Below, in pieces: positions 44,345 through 52,781 of a DNA stretch of 64,000 nt (position 1 is the stretch's first letter; every line of letters begins with the position of its first letter). The notes beneath the pieces were generated by a model, which saw only the letters and a program-made list of their open reading frames with translations, was not told the origin of the DNA and did not search any database. The position numbers were made by a program, and so were the translations under genes. This stretch comes from JAEUKA01 sp035328405 (GTDB taxonomy: Bacteria; Myxococcota_A; Polyangia; Palsa-1104; JAEUJZ01). The stretch lies in contig DAOLIT010000002.1 of assembly GCA_035328405.1 (NCBI GenBank), forward strand, positions 1-64,000. Direction: 5' to 3'.

Positions 44345-45537
44345 ACGGCGACGACGTGGTGGTGACGGGGCTTGGAGTCGTGTCGGCTCTTGGGCCCGAT
44401 CTGGTTTCTTTTCGCAAAGCCCTGCGCGAGGGGCAAAGCGGCCTTGGCAAACTGACGTTGTTCGATCTACCCGACGCGCGCAGCCAGTGGGTCGGACAGG
44501 CGGCGTTGCCGGAGTTGTCCGGTTTGCCGGTGCCGGACACGGCGTCGCGGCCCGATCGGTTTGGCCTTGCGGCGGCGCAAGAGGCCATCCGCCACGCGGG
44601 CCTGACCCCGAACGATCTTCACGACGCGGCGGTGCTGTTTGGAACGGGCACGGGCGGCGCGATCGAAATCGAACAGTACTTGCGGACGTGGCAGACGGGG
44701 CAAACGCCGCCTTCCCGGCTGCTTTTGCCGCACCAACCGGCCAGTGTGACGGATTTGGTGGCGCGGCTTTTTTCACTGCACGGGCCGCGCACGACGCTCA
44801 TGACGGCGTGCAGCTCTTCGGCGCTGGCGATTGCACAGGCGCTCGATTGGTTGCGGCTGGCTCGGTGCGAGGTGGCGCTGGCGGGCGGGGCCGAGGCACT
44901 GTGTGCGCTGACCATCGCAGGCTTCGGCGCGCTGCGAGCCACGTCCCCCGAGCCGTGCCAGCCGTTCGACAAAAACCGCAAGGGCCTGAATCTGGGCGAG
45001 GGCGCGGCGGTGCTGGTGTTAGAGACCCGGCGGCACGCAGAAAAGCGTGGGGCACGTCCGTGGGCGGTGCTTCGGGGCGCGGGCCAAAGTTGCGACGCCT
45101 ACCACATGACGGCACCCCATCCCGACGGCGTGGGCGCGCTGGCCGCGATGAAGGCCGCGTTCGCCGACGCGCATTGCGGGCCCGAGGTCCTGGGCTACGT
45201 GAACGCGCACGGCACCGGCACGCCGCACAACGACGGCACCGAAAGCCGCGCACTCGCCGCCTTGCTGGGCCCGCGCGCGGGGGAAGTCCCCGTGTCGTCC
45301 ATCAAATCCATGCTCGGCCACACCCTGGGGGCCGCCGGGGCCATCGAGGCTGCTGCCTCTGTCGTGGCCCTGCTCGACGGCGTGCTTCCGCCCACCAAAA
45401 ACCTCCGCGACCCCGAAACCGACTACGGCCTGGACTACATCCCGGAAGTCCCCCGGCACAAGCCAGTCGAAGCCATCCTGTCGTGCAACTTCGCGTTCGG
45501 CGGCAACAACGCCGCCCTCCTGTTTGGCCGCGCATAA
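44341..45537 (+). CDS. Beta-ketoacyl-ACP synthase (FabF/KAS II-like)
   Basis: This 398-residue condensing enzyme has the complete Cys-His-His triad: Cys157 in MTACSSS, His290 in NAHGTGTPHND and His327 in MLGHTLGAAGA. It condenses an acyl thioester with a malonyl-ACP. Although it has FabF form, no acyl carrier protein, FabG or other fab gene is adjacent. It may serve a specialised pathway (secondary lipid or aryl polyene-like) instead of bulk fatty-acid synthesis; that is inference. The start overlaps the subtilisin stop in ATGA, so it is translationally coupled to an unrelated protease. High G+C is evident toward its 3' end. Confidence 0.9.
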   Translation: MNGDDVVVTGLGVVSALGPDLVSFRKALREGQSGLGKLTLFDLPDARSQWVGQAALPELSGLPVPDTASRPDRFGLAAAQEAIRHAGLTPNDLHDAAVLFGTGTGGAIEIEQYLRTWQTGQTPPSRLLLPHQPASVTDLVARLFSLHGPRTTLMTACSSSALAIAQALDWLRLARCEVALAGGAEALCALTIAGFGALRATSPEPCQPFDKNRKGLNLGEGAAVLVLETRRHAEKRGARPWAVLRGAGQSCDAYHMTAPHPDGVGALAAMKAAFADAHCGPEVLGYVNAHGTGTPHNDGTESRALAALLGPRAGEVPVSSIKSMLGHTLGAAGAIEAAASVVALLDGVLPPTKNLRDPETDYGLDYIPEVPRHKPVEAILSCNFAFGGNNAALLFGRA

Positions 45538-45689
45538 GCCCCCCAAACACCCTCCCCAAACGCCCGCCCCGCGTCAGCCGGCACAAAATTCCCCCCACTT
45601 TCAGAATCCCACCGCGCCTCTCGAAGAGGTCTACACCTGGCACATGAGACATCGTGCGGGCACGTATTCGTAGTCTGTCCCACCTGCCA

Positions 45690-46004
45690 AGAGACCCGCT
45701 TTCGCCCATGCAGCGCAGGGCATTGGAAGGGCAAAGACCCTTTGTCATCCTTGCGGGATAGGGCATTGGAAGGGTCTAGACCCTCTTTCACCCATGCAGC
45801 ACAGGGCATCGGAAGGGTCTAGACCCTCTTTCACCCATGCAGCGCAGGGCATCGGAAGGGTCTAGACCCTCTTTCACCCATGTAGCGCAGGGCATCGGAA
45901 GGGTCTAGACCCTCTTTCACCCATGCAGTGCAGGGCATTGGAAGGGTCTAGACCCTCTTTCGCCCATGCAGCACAGGGCATTGGAAGGGTCTAGACCCTC
46001 TTTT
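45690..46004 (+). repeat. 43-nt tandem array with central 14-nt palindrome
   Basis: Seven units with an exact 43-bp period. Six contain the perfect palindrome AGGGTCTAGACCCT at 45771-45784, 45814-45827, 45857-45870, 45900-45913, 45943-45956 and 45986-45999. The first unit has a degenerate form (AGGGCAAAGACCCT, 45728-45741), and a half unit precedes it. Each palindrome is followed by CTTT and then a conserved CCCATGCAGCGCAGGGCAT spacer varying at a few positions. There are no unique spacers, so it is not a CRISPR array. Each unit could form a 7-bp hairpin followed by a short T run, terminator-like, or be a dimeric protein-binding site. Confidence 0.93.
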
Positions 46005-46005
46005 T
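45986..46005 (+). terminator. Candidate intrinsic terminator, last repeat unit
   Basis: The last copy of AGGGTCTAGACCCT is followed by CTTTTT, the longest T run of the array, a plausible Rho-independent terminator for the protease-synthase transcript ending at 45537. The earlier copies have only CTTT. Confidence 0.4.
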
Positions 46006-46243
46006 GTCTCCCCTCTCCGACCAAAGATCCCCACACCGAAAAAACACCGTTCTCACAACAGCATCAGCGCCGGGGAAGACATGATGTTGTGAAAACGGGA
46101 CCTTGCAAACGGAACAGGGGACCTTTTGAGGCTTGGCAGATGACAAGGGGCGGATCTGCTACCTGCTTTCCGGGATAGAGTTTGCTTGGGTCCTCCTGGT
46201 TCGGGTGTCTTTGGACAAGGAGTGGCTTGATGGGGGTTCTCAC

Positions 46244-47278
46244 ATGAAAGTACAAGACATCGACATTAGGAAGATGCTGTCGTTTCAGCCCGAGTCGGGG
46301 AAATTGCTGCTCGGGAATGAACGGTATCTGCTGTTTCGGCAAGAGGCGTTCGGAACGCTCCGCAAACTGCTGTTCGAGCAGCTTGGGGGCACGCTCGCGC
46401 GCTCGATTTTGAGTCAGTTTGGCTATCGGTGCGGGATGGGGGATTTTGAGGCGCTCGGCAAACTGTACGCCTGGGACACAGACATGGATCGAATCAGCGC
46501 AGGCCCGGTGATGCACTGTTGGGAGGGGCTTGTGCGCGCCGAGCCCACGCTGCTGAAATACGATCGGCAGAGTCAATCCTTTCACATGCAGGGGACGTGG
46601 AAAAACTCGTATGAGGCCGAGATTCATTTGCAGCAATTTGGACCAGGCCAAGAGTCTGTTTGCCATTCCCTGACGGGTTATGCGTCGGGGTGGACCTCGG
46701 CTTTCATGGGTTTTGACCTGATTGCTACGGAACCGACCTGTGTGGCTCGGGGGGACAGCGTTTGTACCTTTGACATCAAACCGCCCGCGTTGTGGGGAGA
46801 CGAAGCCAAGACCTTCAAGGAGGCGCTGTCGTCTACGGACTACTCCCTGTCGAAGGAATTGGAGTCCAAGATCGAGACCATCGAATACCAGGCCAAATCG
46901 ATTCGGGAACTGGCGACTCCCATCCTGGAAGTGTGGGACGACATCTTGGTCCTCCCCATCGTCGGGAGTCTGGATTCCGAACGAGGCGAGGAGCTGCTGC
47001 GCAACACGCTGTCCGAACTTTCACAACGATCGGCCCGATGTCTCATCATTGATGTCACAGGGGTTGAACACGTAGACACACTGACGGCGGGCCAGATTGT
47101 GAAACTGGTGCGGGCAGCGGAGCTGCTTGGGACGTATGCGGTGCTGACGGGAATCCGGTCTCAGATCGCGCATACGCTGGTGGGTTTGGGTTTGAACTTG
47201 GGCGGCGTGCGCACGCTCCGTTCGTTGAAAGACGGACTCAGGAATTGTGTCCAGTTTTTGGAACGGAAACGGACGTAG
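46244..47278 (+). CDS. V4R-domain protein with C-terminal STAS domain
   Basis: Residues about 15-190 look like the XylR N-terminal sensor plus V4R module: GTLARSILSQFGYRCGMGDFEAL, then CHSLTGYASGW, EPTCVARGDSVCTF with conserved Cys residues. In NtrC-type activators this pair binds aromatic ligands. A short helical linker (ELESKIETIEYQAKSIRELATPIL) leads to a STAS domain (VLPIVGSLDSERGEELL, LIIDVTGVEHVDTLTAGQIVKLV) like those of RsbR/stressosome sensors and anti-sigma-factor antagonists. Asp-Thr in HVDTLTA corresponds to the phosphorylatable Ser/Thr. The product is thus probably a ligand-sensing STAS regulator; no kinase or sigma factor partner is adjacent. The start at ATG 46244 follows GATGGGGG. 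Confidence 0.78.
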   Translation: MKVQDIDIRKMLSFQPESGKLLLGNERYLLFRQEAFGTLRKLLFEQLGGTLARSILSQFGYRCGMGDFEALGKLYAWDTDMDRISAGPVMHCWEGLVRAEPTLLKYDRQSQSFHMQGTWKNSYEAEIHLQQFGPGQESVCHSLTGYASGWTSAFMGFDLIATEPTCVARGDSVCTFDIKPPALWGDEAKTFKEALSSTDYSLSKELESKIETIEYQAKSIRELATPILEVWDDILVLPIVGSLDSERGEELLRNTLSELSQRSARCLIIDVTGVEHVDTLTAGQIVKLVRAAELLGTYAVLTGIRSQIAHTLVGLGLNLGGVRTLRSLKDGLRNCVQFLERKRT

Positions 47279-47313
47279 CCCGTCCGGGCCGACGCGGGGA
47301 TTTTGTTTTTTTT
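47279..47313 (+). terminator. Candidate intrinsic terminator
   Basis: Directly after the V4R-STAS stop, CCCGTC can pair with GACGCGGG (bulged), followed by a T-rich tract ending in eight T. It fits a Rho-independent terminator. Confidence 0.5.
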
Positions 47314-47338
47314 GGGGGGATGCGGGGAAAAGGGAGGG

Positions 47339-48895
47339 CTATTCGTCGTTGCCGCCGTCGTCGTCTGAGACTTCCTCTGTTTTTCCGCCCTGGATCGCCA
47401 TGATGGCCCATTCGTGTTTGCCACCGGTGAACGCGGTTCCGCAGTACTCACATTTCACGGCGTCAGAGGCTTTGACGGGACCGCCGCACTCGGGGCAATC
47501 GAGGGACGAGAGGCCGTGTCGGCTCTTGACGCTGGGGGCTCGCGCGAGCGCAAACTGGTGGGTGAGGGACATGGGCTCGAGCCCGGCGAAGGACGCGCTC
47601 CACAGGATTTCGACATAGGCGTAATCCATCGTTCCGCCGGTCATGACTTGGGTCAGCTCGGCGCTGCCGACGGCGACCTGGGCCATTTTGACGGGCGCCA
47701 AAGACAGCGCGGCGGTTTCTTCGGGGGACGTGGGCGGCTTGACGCAGAAACGTTGGAACCGGTCGGTCTTGCCGGTCGCGCGGGCTTCGATCCATTTCCA
47801 GAAGATGACAGAGGCGCGGTCCTCGATTTCTTGACGGCTGACCGAGGGGTCGCGCTGGCGAAGTTCGTCGAGGCCGTCGATGGAACCCACGGCGGGATCG
47901 GCGCGCCATTCCTCGGGCTGGGTGATTTCGGCCAACACCCAGTCGTGCTCGCCGGAGTTGACGAGGGCCTTGCAGTAGTCGCACTTGACGACCTCGCCGA
48001 GCGGCAGGTCGGCCCCACAACTTGGACATTTGCCCTCGAGCGCCGGGATGCCTTTCTTGCTGTGTTTGCCGCGTCGACGAACGAACGACCAGACCTCGTG
48101 GTACTGGGACAAGTCGGCTTTTTTGGCCTGCGCGATCGCTTCGGACGCGGACAACGACGCGGGCACATCGCGGTCGCGGGCCTCGCCGACAATTTTGATG
48201 TGGATCGTGTCCCACATCGAATCGGCGACGGCGGCCATGATGTCGGCGGACACGACGCGCCAGTCAGCCATGGCGTTGCGCAGACCTTGCGCTTTCAGCA
48301 GTTCGAGCTGCGTGGTGAAACGGACGTATACGCCGTCGGAAATGATGCGGCGCGCGGGGCCCATTTGGCCGGCAATCCAGGCTTCGTTGACTTTGGCAAC
48401 GACGGTTTTGGTGCGCTGGAGGAACGTCATCGGCTCGAAATCGGGGTCGTGTTGGCGCAGCTCGGCGAGCCCCGCTTTTGCCAGGTTTTCATCGACGCTG
48501 AGCTTGGCGCGTTCGGGCTGCTTCCGCCGATTCAGCAGCCAAACGATCAGGACGATGACGACGATGATGACAAGAAACGTGAGAAGACCGCTGCCCGAGG
48601 AAGACCGGCTGGTTGTCGGGGTGTAAACGACGGTGGTGGAGCTGCCTGAGGAACCGCTCGATGAACCGTAGGAGCGCGTGTAGGTCGTGGAACTGCGCGA
48701 ACCCGAAGACGAGGAGCTGCTCCCGCTGGAATAGGATCGGCTGGGCGTGCTGGAGTAACTGCGCGAGCTGCCCGACGAACTTCGCGAGGAGGAACGGTAG
48801 CTTTGGCCGCCTCCGGGGCGAGCGGATGCCCAGTCGAAAGCGAACCACAAAGCCATAAGGACCGACAGAAAGTAGATCGCGCAACGTCGCAGCAT
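47339..48895 (-). CDS. Tim44-like membrane protein with two zinc ribbons
   Basis: A signal/anchor helix (IYFLSVLMALWFAF) is followed by about 90 residues of Ser/Tyr/Gly-rich low complexity. A strong membrane helix follows (LLTFLVIIVVIVLIVWLL), then a Tim44-like (NTF2-fold) domain starting DPDFEPMTFLQRTKTVVAKVNEAW. Two zinc ribbons follow, CPSCG...CDYC and CPECG...CEYC, with a second Tim44-like region (ELRQRDPSVSRQEIEDRASVIFWKW) between. The bacterial homologues are of unknown function. Start 48895 is preferred for its AGGA spacing; 48904 is also possible. The duplicated layout (domain plus ribbon, twice) is notable. It is convergent with the V4R-STAS gene. Confidence 0.72.
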   Translation of the reverse strand: MLRRCAIYFLSVLMALWFAFDWASARPGGGQSYRSSSRSSSGSSRSYSSTPSRSYSSGSSSSSSGSRSSTTYTRSYGSSSGSSGSSTTVVYTPTTSRSSSGSGLLTFLVIIVVIVLIVWLLNRRKQPERAKLSVDENLAKAGLAELRQHDPDFEPMTFLQRTKTVVAKVNEAWIAGQMGPARRIISDGVYVRFTTQLELLKAQGLRNAMADWRVVSADIMAAVADSMWDTIHIKIVGEARDRDVPASLSASEAIAQAKKADLSQYHEVWSFVRRRGKHSKKGIPALEGKCPSCGADLPLGEVVKCDYCKALVNSGEHDWVLAEITQPEEWRADPAVGSIDGLDELRQRDPSVSRQEIEDRASVIFWKWIEARATGKTDRFQRFCVKPPTSPEETAALSLAPVKMAQVAVGSAELTQVMTGGTMDYAYVEILWSASFAGLEPMSLTHQFALARAPSVKSRHGLSSLDCPECGGPVKASDAVKCEYCGTAFTGGKHEWAIMAIQGGKTEEVSDDDGGNDE

Positions 48896-49024
48896 GAGGA
48901 CCATCCTAGCGCGCCGAGCAAGCGCCGTCACGGCCACTGAAAACCCCGATCAGATGGAACAGGGGAGGGGAAAGGAATGGATGGGAATGGAACGAGGGCA
49001 GGGGAGGGCAAGCAGCCGGAGGAA

Positions 49025-50794
49025 CTACTCGGACAATTTGAAGGAGCTGCCGCTCAAAACGATGCCCTCTCGCTGGCAGACGTAGACGAGGTATTGGCGA
49101 ACGACGTTGTCGAGCTTTTTGTACGCGTCGTTGATGAGCTTGAGGTCTTTTTTGCGACACGCGGCGGCACCGATGATGCGCCAGGCGCGAATCGGACTGC
49201 TTTTGGCGACTGACTTGGCCAACGAAATCGCTTTATCAAGCTCGCCGTTCACGAAAGAGGACTGCGCATCGGTCAACACCGCTTCGGGGTCGGCACCGGA
49301 AGGCGGAGCTTCGACTTTCTCAGGTTTGTCGGGCTTTTCCGGCTTCTCGGGTTTGTCCGTCTCAGCCACTTTGACCTTGGGCTCTTTGTCTTTGTCCCTG
49401 TCGCGGTGGTGGCGTTCCTTGGTCCCAGGTTGCGGCGTCGGTTCGTTGCCGGCTGACGCACCGCCACTTCCGCAAGGCAGGTCTTTGGCCGACAGCGCCC
49501 GCGTATTTTTGGAATCCAAATCCAGAATTTTCTGGACCAACCCTTTGGCTTCGTCGCACCGCCCGGACGCTCGCGCGTCGGAAGCATCCTTTAACCGAGC
49601 TTCTACAAAGAGCGGGAAAACCCGATCGTATTGTTCCTTGGCGTCCTTTTGATAGACGGAATCGCCCGGAATTTCTCGGTACAGCTTGAAGGCAGATTCG
49701 AATTTTTCTACGCCGGCTTCTTGCGAGAACTGATCAAAGGTCTGCTTGTTCTTCGATTCTCGCTCTGCCGTCGCCCGTTTGTTCTGCGCGACCTCTCGCG
49801 TCTGAATCGATACCGCTGAGTTGCCCACAATTTTGGCTGTTTTCTCCAGCGCGTCCGGCCATCGCCTCGCCACGAGGTCCGCATCCACGCCCGTGAGCAC
49901 TTTCGCAGCCTCTCCATCCACATCCACCGCAGGCTGTTTGGTCAAAAACCAGTACAACCCGCCTCCAATCGCGGCCAGCAAAACGAGCGTCAGCGCGATG
50001 GGCACAACCGGGGTCCCGCGTTGCTCGCGGTCCACGATCATTGAATCGATTTGCTCTTTGAGAATGTCTTGGCCCGGAGGCACAAAGACCAAGCGAACGT
50101 GGCCCAGGTCTACTTTGTCGCCTTTGCGCAGCTCCGATTTGCCGTACTCGTCACCATTGACGCGCACGCCGTTGGAGCTTTGCATGTCCATGATCAGGAA
50201 CTTGTCGCCCTCGCGGACGATCTTGGCGTGATGCCGAGAGATGGAACGGTGGTTCAGAACCACGTCGTTGTCATCCGTGCGGCCAATCACAACCGTGGCT
50301 TTTTCGAGCAGAAATTCCTGGCGAGCAAAATTCGTGGAGACCACGATCAAACGGGCCGGCTTTTCAGGAACTTTGACAACCGGCGCTTGCACGGGCTGCG
50401 GAAGCGTGGCTGCCGCGTGCGGAACAGAGGGCGACAACAGTGTCGGCTCCGCTCGGTTGGCTGGCGCGGCCTGCATACCGGGAGTCGAGTTTTGGGTCTT
50501 GGCCTTGTCGGTCTTCACAGAGACTTGGTAGTCCCCGATCTGGACACGATCCCCATCGCCAATACTGACCTTGCCCTGTATCCGGTCTCCGTTGACCTTG
50601 ATTCCGTTGTAGCTCTTCAGGTCTTCGATAAAGAGACCTTTGGGCTCGCGGGTGATCTTGGCGTGGTGCCGCGATACGTTGCGCTCCGTCAGACGAATCG
50701 TGTTCCCCTCCTTCCGTCCGACGGTAATCTCGTCGCGGATGATGGGGACCTCTGTCGTCTTGCCCTCGTCGTCCTCGATAATGAGCTTATACAT
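49025..50794 (-). CDS. Double FHA-domain membrane protein
   Basis: Two phosphothreonine-binding FHA domains are present: the first about residues 5-95 (ITVGRKEGNTIRL, NVSRHHAKI, SYNGIKVNG), the second about 150-240 (VVIGRTDDNDVVL, SISRHHAKI, SSNGVRVNG). The Arg, Ser and His binding residues are intact in both. A single membrane helix follows (VVPIALTLVLLAAIGGGLYWFL). The C-terminal part is TPR-like helices interrupted by a Lys/Pro/Glu-rich segment (EKPEKPDKPEKVE) and would be periplasmic. Such proteins relay eukaryotic-type kinase signals in myxobacteria; the atypical kinase at 23.7-27.3 kb is a possible but unproven partner. The gene is monocistronic as far as seen. Confidence 0.85.
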   Translation of the reverse strand: MYKLIIEDDEGKTTEVPIIRDEITVGRKEGNTIRLTERNVSRHHAKITREPKGLFIEDLKSYNGIKVNGDRIQGKVSIGDGDRVQIGDYQVSVKTDKAKTQNSTPGMQAAPANRAEPTLLSPSVPHAAATLPQPVQAPVVKVPEKPARLIVVSTNFARQEFLLEKATVVIGRTDDNDVVLNHRSISRHHAKIVREGDKFLIMDMQSSNGVRVNGDEYGKSELRKGDKVDLGHVRLVFVPPGQDILKEQIDSMIVDREQRGTPVVPIALTLVLLAAIGGGLYWFLTKQPAVDVDGEAAKVLTGVDADLVARRWPDALEKTAKIVGNSAVSIQTREVAQNKRATAERESKNKQTFDQFSQEAGVEKFESAFKLYREIPGDSVYQKDAKEQYDRVFPLFVEARLKDASDARASGRCDEAKGLVQKILDLDSKNTRALSAKDLPCGSGGASAGNEPTPQPGTKERHHRDRDKDKEPKVKVAETDKPEKPEKPDKPEKVEAPPSGADPEAVLTDAQSSFVNGELDKAISLAKSVAKSSPIRAWRIIGAAACRKKDLKLINDAYKKLDNVVRQYLVYVCQREGIVLSGSSFKLSE

Positions 50795-51021
50795 GACCCG
50801 CGTTTCGACGCATATTTAGCCTTTTAGGGCTTTTGCGATTTTAGGACCCATGACCTTGCGGGTCAAGCATGCCCTTTTGCCTTCCAGCCAAACAACTCCA
50901 TGGACCTGGGAGATGGCAAAGGAAGACTCAACAGACAACCTCTGTAGCAAAGAGATGTCTGGCTTTGTGGGCATGGACCCGACGATTTGCTTTCACACAC
51001 ATGACACACAGACTGCAAAGG

Positions 51022-52557
51022 CTACTCCACTCTGTTGTCCACATTTCTGCTACCGCTACTGCCGTTGCTGCCGCCGTTGCTGCTGCTCATTGAGCGGTCT
51101 TTTGCAGGATTTCGCAGTACCCGTTCCGTTGGGAGCGCAGACGACGCCGAAGAGAGAGGTTTCGGTCCAAATTGCGTTCGGGATGGTTCCGTCTGGTTTT
51201 TTTCGCCTCGAATCCCGCGATGCAAAAAACGGGCAGCGTACAAATGCCACGTTTTCAAGTAGTCATAGGCTGTCCGAAGTTGAAAGTCCTCTCCCTGCGG
51301 AGAGTGCCTTTCAATGACGGCATAGCCGGGCGGTGGGCCGCTGTCTTGTGTCGTGGTTTGGCGATTTCTCAAATGTCCCAAAAGATCGCGCTCTTTCTTG
51401 GGCGGTTCGTCGCGAACCACGGCTTTTCCATCGCTCAAACGAACTTGATCCACCACCACGTCCGGCACAATTCCTTTTTCCTGAATGGAACGGCCCGACG
51501 GCGTGTAATACCTCGCGATGGTCAGTTTGAGCGCGCTCCCATCTTCCAATTCGACCAAGGTTTGCACCGAGCCCTTGCCGAAAGTTTGCGTACCCACAAT
51601 GAGCGCCCGCCCGTGGTCTTGTAAGGCACCCGCGACAATCTCTGCCGCAGACGCTGAACCCCCGTTAACCAAACAAATGATCGGGAAACCCGATCGGGTG
51701 CCTTCCGGGCGCGCTCGTTCCTCGTCGAGGATTCGTCCGCCTCGGCCTTCTGTCCGCACGATCAAACCGTTTTCGATAAATGCGTCCGCAAGCCGCACCG
51801 CCTGATCCAAAAGGCCGCCGGGATTGTTGCGAAGATCCAGGACCAAGCCACTCAGCCGCCCGCCCGACATTTTCTCCATGTGCTGAAGCTGTGTTTCCAC
51901 GTCGCGATCAAGGTTGTCGTTGAACTGCTTGATTCTCAGCACGCCGTAGCCCGGCTCGAGCAGAAAACTCTCGATGCTGCGTATCCGAATTGTGTCTCGA
52001 GAGAGGACAAAGTTGCGCGGCTCTTTCCAACCACTCCGCAGCAGCGTAAGTGTCACGGCGGAACCACGTTTGCCACGCATTTTTTGGATGTAGTCCTGCA
52101 TCCCGCGTGTGATTTGGTCATCGATGCGCACAATTTGATCGCCTGCGGCCAGACCTGCTCGTGCCGCCGGTGTGCCTTCCAGCACCGATACGATCAACAG
52201 AAGTCCATCGCGTTGATCCACTTCGATCCCAATGCCCGCAAATTGGCCCATCGTGTCGTTTTTCATGTCTCGATACTGGTCGGGGGACAAAAACGTCGTG
52301 TGAGGGTCCAGCGAATCCAACATTCCCTTGATCGCGCCGTACACAAGCTCGTTCTGATCGACCTCCTCGACGTACTGGGTCTCGATGTAGGACAGCACGC
52401 GAGAAAACATCGCGAGTTTGGAAGGAAGATTGGCGTTCCTCTGCGGCGCGCCCCACGCCGATGACGAACCCGACAGCACAAGGCAGCAGATCAAGCCGGA
52501 TGTCAGAAGAAACAGTCGCAAGAAAAGCCGTGGAGAGAAAGCAAACCGCCCAGCCAT
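51022..52557 (-). CDS. S41 C-terminal processing peptidase (CtpA-like)
   Basis: A signal peptide (FLLTSGLICCLVLSGSSSAWG) precedes a helical N-domain (MLDSLDPHTTFLSPDQY), a PDZ domain (GLLLIVSVLEGTPAARAGLAAGDQI), and the tail-specific protease core with nucleophile Ser in NGGSASAAEI and general base Lys in FGKGSVQTLVELEDGSALKLT. It degrades or trims periplasmic proteins at their C-termini. The last about 90 residues after DYLKTW are Ser/Gly-rich (SSNGGSNGSSGS) and probably disordered. An upstream ATG at 52638 would add 27 residues. It lies 225 bp after the glycosyltransferase gene on the same strand. Confidence 0.92.
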   Translation of the reverse strand: MAGRFAFSPRLFLRLFLLTSGLICCLVLSGSSSAWGAPQRNANLPSKLAMFSRVLSYIETQYVEEVDQNELVYGAIKGMLDSLDPHTTFLSPDQYRDMKNDTMGQFAGIGIEVDQRDGLLLIVSVLEGTPAARAGLAAGDQIVRIDDQITRGMQDYIQKMRGKRGSAVTLTLLRSGWKEPRNFVLSRDTIRIRSIESFLLEPGYGVLRIKQFNDNLDRDVETQLQHMEKMSGGRLSGLVLDLRNNPGGLLDQAVRLADAFIENGLIVRTEGRGGRILDEERARPEGTRSGFPIICLVNGGSASAAEIVAGALQDHGRALIVGTQTFGKGSVQTLVELEDGSALKLTIARYYTPSGRSIQEKGIVPDVVVDQVRLSDGKAVVRDEPPKKERDLLGHLRNRQTTTQDSGPPPGYAVIERHSPQGEDFQLRTAYDYLKTWHLYAARFLHRGIRGEKNQTEPSRTQFGPKPLSSASSALPTERVLRNPAKDRSMSSSNGGSNGSSGSRNVDNRVE

Positions 52558-52781
52558 GACTCGGCGACAGTCCCCCCGCTCTGCCTCTCGTAAAATCACA
52601 GCGACCACTCCCGTCACTATAGCCCAAATTTCTGCCAAAAAACACAGTCATGGCAGCGACCCAATTCTTCACAAGCTGGTGAGAGCGGGTGCGTGGCCTG
52701 GGTCGCCTCAGACCATGAACGGCTTCATCAGAACATCTTGGTTTTTTGGGGTGGTTATTGGTTGGAGTGCCCCGAGGAAAC

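Larger units (their letters stand above)
45538..46243. other. Long intergenic region with repeat array
   Basis: About 700 bp separate the synthase from the V4R-STAS gene. The first about 150 bp and the last about 240 bp show nothing I can name. The middle holds the 43-nt tandem array described separately. The plus-strand frame open from 46133 is better read as leader upstream of the ATG at 46244. Confidence 0.6.

Noticed and set aside
45690..46004. CRISPR array
   Set aside because: The 43-bp units are contiguous with near-identical spacers and there are no cas genes.
46133..46243. Longer N-terminus for the V4R-STAS protein
   Set aside because: The extra 37 residues match no expected domain, and the ATG at 46244 has a G-rich Shine-Dalgarno sequence.
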